64,000 bases of DNA from a bacterium (GTDB lineage: Bacteria > Cyanobacteriota > Vampirovibrionia > Gastranaerophilales > Gastranaerophilaceae): assembly GCA_017629215.1 (NCBI GenBank), contig JAGBXP010000051.1:62001-126000 (forward strand), in the 5' to 3' direction. A program made the translations under genes and the position numbers. Position 1 is the stretch's first letter; each line of letters begins with the position of its first letter. Positions 26,467-34,367 of this stretch are shown here, one piece after another. The notes beneath the pieces are model-generated. The model worked only from the letters and a program-made list of their open reading frames with translations, searched no databases and was not told the DNA's origin.

Positions 26467-27798
26467 ATGAATATTTTGCAAGAATTTGATACAATAGCTG
26501 CGATTGCAACACCACTTGGAATGGGTGGAGTTGGTATTATCAGAATTTCAGGAGAAAAAGCTTTTGAAATCATTGAAAAGATTTTTACTAATCCAAAATT
26601 TGAGCCACGCAAGTTTAACCTTGGCTGGATTGTTGATAACGGAGTTAAAATAGATGAAGTATTAGTGCTTCCGTTTTTTGCTCCTAATAGTTACACTGGT
26701 GAAAATGTTATAGAAATTCAGTGTCATGGTGGTCTAAATGTTGTTAAAAATATTCTAAATCTTGTTCTTGAAAATGGCGCAAGAATGGCTGAAAAAGGTG
26801 AATTTACAAAACGAGCTTTTTTAAATAAAAGGTTAGATTTATCACAAGCTGAAGCTGTTGCTGATATAATTCATTCTAAAACTTGTGATTTTGCAAAAGC
26901 TACAGCTAAAAATCTTTCTGGAGTCTTAAAAGAAAAAGTTAATGAAATAAGAAATGAAATATTTGAAGTTCTATCTAGAATTACTGCAGGTATTGATTTT
27001 CCTGAAGATGTTGCAGAGCCTGAATATTCTTATTTAATAGAAGAATTTGAAAATATTATAAATAAAATTGACAAAATTCTTTTGAATGCAAGATCCTCAA
27101 ATATTCTTCGACAAGGGATTTCTGTTGCAATTGTAGGGAAACCAAATGTAGGAAAATCATCGCTTTTCAATGCTCTTTTGAGTCTTGATAGAGCAATTGT
27201 TACTGATATCGCAGGAACAACTCGTGATGTACTCAAAGAGACTCTTGATTTAGGTATTCCAGTAACTTTAATAGACACTGCTGGGATAAGAGAAGAGGGT
27301 GAAAATAAAGTAGAAGCCATAGGCATAGAATATTCTAAACAATCATTGAATGAAGCTGATTTAGTACTTTTTGTATATGATTCAACACAAGGTATTCAGA
27401 AAGAAGATGAAGAAATTTATAACCTAGTTAAAGATAAAAACCATATTGTTATCGCAAATAAATGCGATTTAATTTCTGAACGAAATCCTGAAAAGGTTTA
27501 TTTATCTGCTCTTACAGGTGAAGGAGTACAAGATTTAAAACACGCATTAACAAAAAAGGTTTGTGATATCGAACCTGAAAACTTAGAATTTGTTACAAAT
27601 TCACGTCAACAAGCATGTTTAAATAATGCAAAAAAAGCTCTTGACCAAGCACTTTTGGCTGCAAATATTCAAGAATTACAAGATTTAATTTCTATTGATG
27701 TAAAAGCTTCACTTCTTGCGCTTGATGAATTGACTGGCGAATTAATTACAGATGATATATTAGATAATATTTTTGATCATTTTTGTATCGGGAAATAG
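26467..27798 (+). CDS. mnmE: tRNA modification GTPase MnmE (TrmE)
   Basis: With MnmG it forms the (carboxymethyl)aminomethyl group at U34 of certain tRNAs. The 443 residues include the folate-binding N-domain (DTIAAIATPLGMGGVGIIRI). The G domain has G1 GKPNVGKSSLF (about residues 223-233), the G2-region DIAGTTRD, G3 DTAGIRE and G4 NKCD. The protein ends with the invariant FCIGK. The frame is open from TTG 26449, but I chose ATG 26467 because the protein family starts here and the -10 box lies right before it. yraN follows after 3 nt. Confidence 0.97.
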   Translation: MNILQEFDTIAAIATPLGMGGVGIIRISGEKAFEIIEKIFTNPKFEPRKFNLGWIVDNGVKIDEVLVLPFFAPNSYTGENVIEIQCHGGLNVVKNILNLVLENGARMAEKGEFTKRAFLNKRLDLSQAEAVADIIHSKTCDFAKATAKNLSGVLKEKVNEIRNEIFEVLSRITAGIDFPEDVAEPEYSYLIEEFENIINKIDKILLNARSSNILRQGISVAIVGKPNVGKSSLFNALLSLDRAIVTDIAGTTRDVLKETLDLGIPVTLIDTAGIREEGENKVEAIGIEYSKQSLNEADLVLFVYDSTQGIQKEDEEIYNLVKDKNHIVIANKCDLISERNPEKVYLSALTGEGVQDLKHALTKKVCDIEPENLEFVTNSRQQACLNNAKKALDQALLAANIQELQDLISIDVKASLLALDELTGELITDDILDNIFDHFCIGK

Positions 27799-27801
27799 TA
27801 A

Positions 27802-28146
27802 ATGGGGAACATTGAAATAGGTAAAAAAGGCGAGCAATTAGCAACAGATTTTTTAGTGAGAAATGGATATAAAATAATCGAAACCAATAAACATTTTTCA
27901 AGATTTTGTGAAATTGATATTATTGCGTTAGATAAAGATACCTTAGTTTTTATCGAAGTTAAAACTCGCAAAACAAATTTCTGTGGTAGCCCTTTTGAAG
28001 CAATTACTAAAACTAAATATCAAAATATAAAAAAGGGAGTTTTTTATTATTTACAAGAAAAACCAAGCTATAAAAAATTTAGAATTGATGCTATTTCAAT
28101 TGTTTTACAACCTAAACTTGAAATAAAACAGCTAAAGAATATATAA
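27802..28146 (+). CDS. yraN: UPF0102 / YraN-family nuclease-like protein
   Basis: This is a small PD-(D/E)XK-fold protein of unknown role, often near DNA-processing genes. The 114 residues show GKKGEQLATDFLVRNGYKII, FCEIDIIALDKDTLVFIEVK (the E-I-D and E-V-K active-site set, about residues 37-56) and FRIDAISI. It is co-transcribed with mnmE. The fold is well supported; biochemical function is not. Confidence 0.9.
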   Translation: MGNIEIGKKGEQLATDFLVRNGYKIIETNKHFSRFCEIDIIALDKDTLVFIEVKTRKTNFCGSPFEAITKTKYQNIKKGVFYYLQEKPSYKKFRIDAISIVLQPKLEIKQLKNI

Positions 28147-28232
28147 GGATATCAGTATTTATATTGAAAAAAAAATAACATTATTGTATAAAAAGAATTA
28201 CGATATTATTTGGTAGTGAGGTAATTTGAGCT

Positions 28233-29582
28233 ATGAATGAGTATTTAAAAGACGTATTGCATGATATTAATCAAAAAAACCTAAACGAGCAAGAATTTTT
28301 ACAAGCTGTAAAGGAAGTATTAGGCACTGTTAAACCCCTTTTAAACTCTCATCCAGAGTATAAAAAACTTGCAATTTTAGAACGTATAACCGAACCTGAA
28401 AGAATTATTACATTTAGGGTACCTTGGGTTAATGATAAAGGCGAAATTAAAGTTAATAGAGGATATCGAGTGCAATTCAGCTCTCTGATTGGTCCATATA
28501 AAGGAGGATTAAGATTTCACCCAAGTGTTAATCAAAGTATTATGAAATTTTTAGCATTTGAGCAAATATTTAAGAATGCGTTGACAGGATTACCAATCGG
28601 TGGTGGAAAAGGTGGTAGTGATTTTGATCCAAAAGGGAAATCAGATAATGAGATAATGAATTTTTGCCAAAGCTTTATGACTGAATTGTATAGACATATT
28701 GGTCAAGATGTTGATGTTCCAGCTGGTGATATAGGTGTTGGAGCAAGAGAAATTGGATATCTATTCGGCCAATATAAAAGAATTCGTAATGCCTATGAAG
28801 GTGGAGTTTTAACAGGAAAAGCTGTAAGCTACGGTGGCTCGTTAGCAAGAAAAGAGGCAACTGGCTATGGATTAATATTTTATGTTAGAGAAATGTTGAA
28901 GGCACACAATACTTCTTTGGAAAATAAAACTGTTACAATTTCAGGTTCTGGAAATGTTGCAATTTATGCAGCAGAAAAAGCTATAAAAAACGGAGCAAAA
29001 GTTATAGCAATGAGTGATTCTAACGGCTGTATTTATGATAAAAATGGTATTGATTTAGAATTGATTAAGCAAATAAAAGAAATTCAGCGTGGACGCATTT
29101 ATGAATATATAAAAAAATATCCAGATGCTGTATATATGGAAAAAAATAGCAATGATTCTCCAATATGGACTATTAAAACAGATATTGCATTACCTTGTGC
29201 TACCCAAAATGAATTGACGTTAAATTCTGCTAAAATTTTGGTAGAAAATGGAGTATTAGCAATCGGTGAGGGTGCAAATATGCCTTGTACTCAAGAAGCA
29301 ACAGATTATTTATTAGAAAATAACATCTTAGTTGCCCCTGCAAAGGCTGCAAACGCTGGAGGTGTTGCAACTTCAGCTATTGAAATGTCTCAAAATAGCA
29401 TGAGATATTATTATACTTTTGAAGAAGTAGAAGCAAAACTTGAAAGAATAATGATTAACATTTTCAATTCTTGCAAGGATAGTGCAGAAAACTATGGCTG
29501 TACTGGTAATTATGTAGCTGGAGCTAATCTTGCAGCATTTAGTAAGCTTGCAGAAGCTATGATTGCACAAGGCGTTGTATAA
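28233..29582 (+). CDS. gdhA: Glutamate dehydrogenase, hexameric NADP-type
   Basis: It forms glutamate from 2-oxoglutarate and ammonium. The 449 residues match the 450-residue bacterial class. Seen: GGLRFHPSVNQSIMKFLAFE, the catalytic-lysine loop LPIGGGKGGSDFDPKGKSD (about residues 121-139), PAGDIGVGAREIGYLFGQYK, the dinucleotide fold TVTISGSGNVAIYAAEKA and the C-terminal APAKAANAGGVATSAIEMSQ. GAGGT precedes the ATG. NADPH preference is assumed from length and family, not from residues. It converges on the next gene with a gap of 5 nt and no obvious terminator. Confidence 0.96.
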   Translation: MNEYLKDVLHDINQKNLNEQEFLQAVKEVLGTVKPLLNSHPEYKKLAILERITEPERIITFRVPWVNDKGEIKVNRGYRVQFSSLIGPYKGGLRFHPSVNQSIMKFLAFEQIFKNALTGLPIGGGKGGSDFDPKGKSDNEIMNFCQSFMTELYRHIGQDVDVPAGDIGVGAREIGYLFGQYKRIRNAYEGGVLTGKAVSYGGSLARKEATGYGLIFYVREMLKAHNTSLENKTVTISGSGNVAIYAAEKAIKNGAKVIAMSDSNGCIYDKNGIDLELIKQIKEIQRGRIYEYIKKYPDAVYMEKNSNDSPIWTIKTDIALPCATQNELTLNSAKILVENGVLAIGEGANMPCTQEATDYLLENNILVAPAKAANAGGVATSAIEMSQNSMRYYYTFEEVEAKLERIMINIFNSCKDSAENYGCTGNYVAGANLAAFSKLAEAMIAQGVV

Positions 29583-29587
29583 TTAAT

Positions 29588-30199
29588 CTATAGATAACTA
29601 TTATGAGATTTTTCCCATGCAACAGTGGTACTTTTGCCATGTCCAGGATATATTATAGTATTATCAGGTAAAATAAAAATTTTTTGTTCAATACTTTGAA
29701 CTATTTGATTAAAATTACCACCAGGAAGATCGCAACGACCAATAGATTCTTTAAATATGGTATCTCCTGAGAACAAACAGTTATTTACATAGAAACAAAC
29801 TCCACCTTGTGTGTGTCCTGGAGTGTGAATAACTTTAATTTCTAGGTCTCCTAATTTAATAATATCTCCATCGTTAATATATTCATCAATTTTAGGGATT
29901 TCCATTGTTGGCATTCCAATCATAGGAAGATATGTGTTGACCTGTTCAATCCATTCTTTATCAGCAGAGTGTAAAAGAACAGTTGTTTCACTTGGTAAAT
30001 TATTAAGCCCACCTATATGATCAAAATGTCCATGTGTTAATAAAACATGTTTTAATACAGCATTTTGTTTTTTAAGTTCTAGTAATATATCATCACTCAT
30101 TGAGCTACAATCAATAAGTGCAGCCTCTTTTGAAACTTCATCAATAATAAGATAATTATTATTTTCTATTGGTGGTAAAATAAAAGTTTTTATAATCAT
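29588..30199 (-). CDS. Metallo-beta-lactamase-fold hydrolase, glyoxalase II-like (YcbL type)
   Basis: This is a cytoplasmic metal-dependent thioester hydrolase-like protein of 203 residues. The metal ligands are all present: LLTHGHFDHIGG (HxHxDH, about residues 54-65), HTPGHTQGGVCFYV, SGDTIFKESIGRCDLPGGN and YPGHGKSTT. It lacks the C-terminal glutathione-binding domain of full-length GloB, so the substrate may be another thioester or persulfide. It has an extended -10 promoter 6 nt before the ATG and no Shine-Dalgarno, predicting a leaderless mRNA. Confidence 0.9.
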   Translation of the reverse strand: MIIKTFILPPIENNNYLIIDEVSKEAALIDCSSMSDDILLELKKQNAVLKHVLLTHGHFDHIGGLNNLPSETTVLLHSADKEWIEQVNTYLPMIGMPTMEIPKIDEYINDGDIIKLGDLEIKVIHTPGHTQGGVCFYVNNCLFSGDTIFKESIGRCDLPGGNFNQIVQSIEQKIFILPDNTIIYPGHGKSTTVAWEKSHNSYL

Positions 30200-30205
30200 A
30201 AAATT

Positions 30206-30214
30206 ATTCTAACA
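30206..30214 (-). promoter_or_regulatory. Extended -10 promoter, leaderless start (metallo-hydrolase)
   Basis: On the minus strand TGT-TAGAAT (-10 at 30211-30206) ends 6 nt before the ATG at 30199. Confidence 0.5.
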
Positions 30215-30251
30215 TAAAAAAATGAAATATTATTCTTATATTGGTTATAAA

Positions 30252-30281
30252 AATAACGGATGGCAATTGCCATCCGTTATT
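30252..30281 (-). terminator. Intrinsic terminator, perfect 30-bp inverted repeat
   Basis: The 30 bases 30252-30281 are self-complementary (half-site AATAACGGATGGCAA) and are followed on the minus strand by a T-rich run. It lies 4 nt after the stop of the GT5-like gene. Confidence 0.85.
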
Positions 30282-30285
30282 AATT

Positions 30286-33102
30286 TTAGACTAAAGCTGA
30301 AAGATTTTTTGTCTTTGAATCATTATCAAATGTCTCAAATTGGCTTGCATTCAATTCGTTTTCTCTTGAGCATTTCGCTTTAGAGCTTTTGATTAAAGCA
30401 AATCCTAACGCAACAAGTGAAATTGCTCCTGATATTCCTATAGTTATTTTACCAGCTTTAGTTTTTGAGAAATTTGATTTAGAACCAGTTTCATTTTTAG
30501 CTTGTCCTTTTCTTGCATTTTCTAAAATATCTTTACAATTTTCTCTTAGTTTTGATAATAATGTATCTTCTTCTTTTATTATTTCTGGATCTGCTTGTAA
30601 TGCTTCTCTATATTTTTGTGCAGAAGATTTCCCATCTGGCTTTAATGCGCCATTATTTTCCCATTCAGTTTTTAATTTACTAATATTTTGTAACATTTGA
30701 TCTTGAATAGGCTTTCCATTATCTTCAATTAAAGCACGTTGATATAAACCAGTTAATTCAGTTTGAATTAATTTATCTCTGAATGGTCTCAAGACTTCAA
30801 AATTATATTTCCAGTTCAATGCTGCATCTGTTAAGATCTCGTCCTTTATCATCTGTTCAGTAATTTCACTACCATGAAGAGATTTTTTCACTTCTGCATA
30901 AAATTCCTTAACAGCCTTATCTAAATCATCTGCATCATCTGAACTTAAGCATTTTTTCAGTTCATCTAGATGAATAGTATAAGCATGCTTAGTTTTATAA
31001 GCAGTCGCTTTTTCAGCTTCACCCTCAAATGTAGCATCAAAGTTCTTTTGTGCTAAACCTTGTAGATTTGTAACTATCGGAGAAGCAAACATCTTAATAG
31101 ATTCTAAATCTGTAAGCTCACACGGTGCAAATCTTGAAGGGAACACTGTGAAATCTGATGCTGCAGCAAAAGGTTTATTTGGCAAGAAGCCATCAATAAA
31201 CACCATACGTCCTGCTACTTCAGGGTCTCTTGCAAATTTTTTAATAATATCTATACAACCTTTTGAATCAGTATTATTAGGACCACCTATAAACAAAACA
31301 GAATATTTGTCATTTGGATTATTTTTTAAATAATCTACAAAAGCGAGCATAGCAGTATCTAAGGCTTTTTGCACATCTATTCTACCCCAACCAGAAATCA
31401 TTCGAACCTTACTATTTGCTTTAGCAGCCTCTTCAATAATTTCCTTTTTAATATATCCATGAACAGTAGCTTTTTTATCTTCAAGTCCTAAAACAACTTC
31501 ATTTATTAATTTTTCATTACTATCATTTTTCAATGCTTCTAAAACATCTTTATCAAATCTTTGAAGTATTTTAAATTTATTTTGACGCTTAATTTCTCTA
31601 ATATGTGCAGTGTCAACAGCACCTTCTTTAATTTTTTCAGCATCAAAAACTGATAGTTTTTCTATTTTTACATTTTCATTATTTACGTTTATATCAAAAT
31701 CTTTTCCATAATAGCCTTTAGGTCCTTGAGCCGAAGTTGGATTAAATTCAACGTTTTCAAAAGCATTTAATATACCCCCAAAACGTCCTTTTTCTTCTAA
31801 TTCTTTTATATATCGATGAACACTTGGTATAAACTCTGGGTCAGTTGCTATAGCATTGGCATACATTTCTGAAACTGGAATTATTTTTGTAACAAGCCCC
31901 TTATCAGCCCAATATATTGAGTTTCTAAATGGACTAACTTGTTTTTGAACATCAAAACATTCTTCTGGTAATATACTTTTAAAGAATTTATCAACTTCAG
32001 TTTGTCCTTCTTTTGCTGCTTCTGTAAAAGCATCACAATAATAAACTGCGTTTCTTAATTCCTTGTCAGCTAAGTTTACAAACATATTTTGGTAGCTAGT
32101 TCTTTGAACATATCCATCACCTAAATTGTGTCCAATAAATATAGCCTTCTTACCCTTCCAAAACTCTCCACCTTTAACTGATTCTCGTGCCATATATTCA
32201 GTTGCGTATCCTGCTTGTGAATCATTTAAAATGACAGTTGCTGGATCAAACTTGATACCATCTTTGCTTGTCTCCTCGCATATTTCTGGCAAATATTCAA
32301 TAATGGCCTTCATAACTTTTGCATCAGCTTCACCTTTCCAAGTTTGATTTACTCTACCTGGAGTTGTAGAATAACCTCCTCTCTCATACGGAGTTTTTAA
32401 TCCAGCTGTTAAATCAGTAAATACTTTGAAATCATTTGTTTTCTTTAACTCGCCATTTACTTCTAAATTTACTCTATAAAGTCCTGTTGTAGATTCTGTT
32501 AAAGCACCAAAGTCTAAAGGTTTTTTATCTGAAATTTTGTCAAGTATAAATACATTACCTTTGACACCAGAATTTGATATTTGTGCAACGCTTAAGTTTT
32601 TTTCCTTAGCAAAAAAATCCTTAATTTCATTATAATTTTGGAATTGGTTATTTGTTGTCTGGAAATATCTTCCTTCATATTTTTTAAAAGGACTATCTTC
32701 TGGTAATCCTTCAGGTATTGTAGGGACCTTAATCTCTTTTATAAATCCATTACTTTGATATACTTTATGACCATTGTTAAATGGATCAACTAAAACTTTA
32801 TTTGCTTGTTTATAAAAATCAAATGAATTCTTAATTTCATTTGTTACTTGAGGGTCAGATTCATTTATTCTTAAAGCTCTAAAATCTTGCATAACGGTAG
32901 CTACACCACCAGACTTGTTATATGGTGGAACTTCGACACCTATCATAACAACTTGAGATTTGTTACCACTTTTAAAAGAAATAAATGCCAAATTAGCTGG
33001 ACTTTTTGAGTTTGTTTCTATTGGATTTTGAACAGATGTTGTTTCCTTTGAATTTCTCAATTTATTCGTTGCATAGTTTGAATTTACAGCACTAATTCTC
33101 AT
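30286..33102 (-). CDS. Divergent glycogen/starch synthase-like (GT5) protein with C-terminal membrane anchor
   Basis: It resembles ADP-glucose-type glycogen synthase but is much longer (938 against about 480 residues). The N-terminus (about 1-50) is Asn/Ser-rich and ends FISFKSG. A GT5 opening follows: VVMIGVEVPPYNKSGGVATV (KxGG motif). FIGHNLGDGY, MISGWGRIDVQKALD (Arg and Lys of the donor site) and a GT5 C-terminal block come later. There the usual FEPCGLTQL reads FAPCELTDL, so the catalytic Glu of E. coli GlgA (E377) is Ala. Residues about 885-905 are a transmembrane helix followed by basic residues. GAGGAG lies about 10 nt before the ATG. Synthase activity is uncertain. Confidence 0.75.
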   Translation of the reverse strand: MRISAVNSNYATNKLRNSKETTSVQNPIETNSKSPANLAFISFKSGNKSQVVMIGVEVPPYNKSGGVATVMQDFRALRINESDPQVTNEIKNSFDFYKQANKVLVDPFNNGHKVYQSNGFIKEIKVPTIPEGLPEDSPFKKYEGRYFQTTNNQFQNYNEIKDFFAKEKNLSVAQISNSGVKGNVFILDKISDKKPLDFGALTESTTGLYRVNLEVNGELKKTNDFKVFTDLTAGLKTPYERGGYSTTPGRVNQTWKGEADAKVMKAIIEYLPEICEETSKDGIKFDPATVILNDSQAGYATEYMARESVKGGEFWKGKKAIFIGHNLGDGYVQRTSYQNMFVNLADKELRNAVYYCDAFTEAAKEGQTEVDKFFKSILPEECFDVQKQVSPFRNSIYWADKGLVTKIIPVSEMYANAIATDPEFIPSVHRYIKELEEKGRFGGILNAFENVEFNPTSAQGPKGYYGKDFDINVNNENVKIEKLSVFDAEKIKEGAVDTAHIREIKRQNKFKILQRFDKDVLEALKNDSNEKLINEVVLGLEDKKATVHGYIKKEIIEEAAKANSKVRMISGWGRIDVQKALDTAMLAFVDYLKNNPNDKYSVLFIGGPNNTDSKGCIDIIKKFARDPEVAGRMVFIDGFLPNKPFAAASDFTVFPSRFAPCELTDLESIKMFASPIVTNLQGLAQKNFDATFEGEAEKATAYKTKHAYTIHLDELKKCLSSDDADDLDKAVKEFYAEVKKSLHGSEITEQMIKDEILTDAALNWKYNFEVLRPFRDKLIQTELTGLYQRALIEDNGKPIQDQMLQNISKLKTEWENNGALKPDGKSSAQKYREALQADPEIIKEEDTLLSKLRENCKDILENARKGQAKNETGSKSNFSKTKAGKITIGISGAISLVALGFALIKSSKAKCSRENELNASQFETFDNDSKTKNLSALV

Positions 33103-33139
33103 AATTTTTTGACTCCTCGTGTTATTTTTTTTTACACAC

Positions 33140-33164
33140 TATCACACACATAAAAATGGTGATA
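33140..33164. promoter_or_regulatory. Inverted repeat upstream of the GT5-like gene
   Basis: TATCAC (33140-33145) and GTGATA (33159-33164) face each other across 13 nt, within a region of repeated CACAC, about 40-60 nt before the GT5-like start codon. This may be an operator. The rest of the 290-nt gap 33103-33392 holds promoter module copy C and no open frame. Confidence 0.3.
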
Positions 33165-33293
33165 ATTTATTAACAATATCTCTTATAAAATGGTTAACTA
33201 CACATAATTTTAAACAACTAACCTAATTAATAATATTAGAAAAATATATGTTTGGCAACAGGTAATGTGTACAATTTCTTTTATTTATTAAGT

Positions 33294-33364
33294 TTTGTAA
33301 ATTTACGAGCATGATATTTGTTAAAAAGGCAATTTTAAAATGTAAATGAACTTTATATATATAA
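33294..33364 (+). promoter_or_regulatory. Shared promoter module, copy C (upstream of GNAT-like gene)
   Basis: TTTGTAAATTTA (33294-33305), 45 nt, then CTTTATATATATAA (33351-33364). GGCAATTTT (33328-33336) lies exactly 14 nt before the latter. Spacings are identical to copy B, and copy A shares the last two elements. Confidence 0.6.
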
Positions 33365-33392
33365 GGTTAGAAATTTTTAGGTTAGGTTTATT

Positions 33393-34010
33393 ATGGTTAA
33401 TAATATCACAAACATTGATGCGCGTTTGTCGCAAGTAAATGTTGTTAAAACAAGCCCTTCTAGAGTTTGTATAACTCCACCTCCAATTTTGGGATTTAAG
33501 ATACCAATATTGAAGGAAAAAGCAACATTACGGGTAAAAAAAATTAAGCGTAGTGATGATATAATTATTACTGGCGAAATTGATGATGATTATGTTGATA
33601 TAGTCGAAGAAGATGTTAATTTGAATAATAAAGATTTTAATTTCTTCAATATGAAGCCCGAAAAAAGGAAAATAAAGTATTTAAAACACACTTATATTAT
33701 AGATTATATTCAGGCTCCTAAAATGAGGCGTGGCTTAGGGACAGAAGCTCTAAAAAGTCTTGCTGAAAAATCGTTACTTGATGATAGAACAAATGGTCGA
33801 ATAGTAACTTTCTGTATGCCTATTATGCAGGAATCATCACCTGCACAGTTTTTTTATAAACTTGGTTTTAGATTTATGGATCCTAAAGCTAATGAGCATA
33901 TAATGGAATGTATTGAGAAAAAGATTCCAGATATACCTGCTCAGACAGGAATGATGTATTTACCAAGAGCTAATTTACATAAACTAATAAGATATGGAGA
34001 TTTATTTTAG
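33393..34010 (+). CDS. GNAT-like acetyltransferase domain protein, lineage-specific
   Basis: This is a probable acetyl-CoA-dependent transferase of unknown target. Residues about 105-205 show the GNAT motif A region (YIIDYIQAPKMRRGLGTEAL, with R-x-G-x-G/A spacing as MRRGLGT) and the motif B region SSPAQFFYKLGFRF. The first 100 residues are not recognisable and begin with an Asn/Ser-rich stretch ending GFKIP. The gene is driven by shared promoter module copy C and is followed after 3 nt by a small membrane protein gene. Confidence 0.7.
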   Translation: MVNNITNIDARLSQVNVVKTSPSRVCITPPPILGFKIPILKEKATLRVKKIKRSDDIIITGEIDDDYVDIVEEDVNLNNKDFNFFNMKPEKRKIKYLKHTYIIDYIQAPKMRRGLGTEALKSLAEKSLLDDRTNGRIVTFCMPIMQESSPAQFFYKLGFRFMDPKANEHIMECIEKKIPDIPAQTGMMYLPRANLHKLIRYGDLF

Positions 34011-34013
34011 ACT

Positions 34014-34310
34014 ATGACATCAATTAATTTAGATGCACATTATACAGATAATCCTAAAACACAGCGTTCAAAAAAAACTATTTTAAACGCTCCTAAAAAT
34101 TTGCCAATGCCTAAGTCATATAATGTTAATGATGTTGATGTTAAATTAAATGCAATAAATTGTGATATCTATGAGAGTTCAAAAAAAGTTAAAAAAAAGA
34201 AAATATATAAATTTCTAAAAACACTACTTGCTATTTCTGGAGCGATTGTATTAGTTTGGCAAAGCAAGAACATTATTAATTCGATAAAAAAATTCTTTAA
34301 AAAATCTTAA
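34014..34310 (+). CDS. Small membrane-anchored protein, unknown
   Basis: I do not recognise this 98-residue protein. It has a polar, Asn-rich N-terminal part, one transmembrane helix near the C-terminus (FLKTLLAISGAIVLVWQS, about residues 67-84) and a basic tail (KKFFKKS). The orientation is likely C-terminus in the cytoplasm. It starts 3 nt after the GNAT-like gene and lacks a good ribosome site, so it is probably coupled to it. Confidence 0.6.
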   Translation: MTSINLDAHYTDNPKTQRSKKTILNAPKNLPMPKSYNVNDVDVKLNAINCDIYESSKKVKKKKIYKFLKTLLAISGAIVLVWQSKNIINSIKKFFKKS

Positions 34311-34328
34311 TAAGTTTAAAATATTTTA

Positions 34329-34337
34329 TGTTAGAAT
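34329..34337 (+). promoter_or_regulatory. Extended -10 promoter of glmS
   Basis: TGT-TAGAAT (-10 at 34332-34337), 30 nt before the glmS ATG. AGAGGT serves as ribosome site, so this gene has a normal leader. The gap is too short for a glmS ribozyme. Confidence 0.5.
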
Positions 34338-34367
34338 AAAATAATAAGTTACTAAAGAGAGGTAATT

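Noticed and set aside
34311-34367. glmS ribozyme upstream of glmS
   Set aside because: Only 57 nt separate glmS from the preceding gene, and these are taken up by a promoter and ribosome site; no ribozyme core fits.
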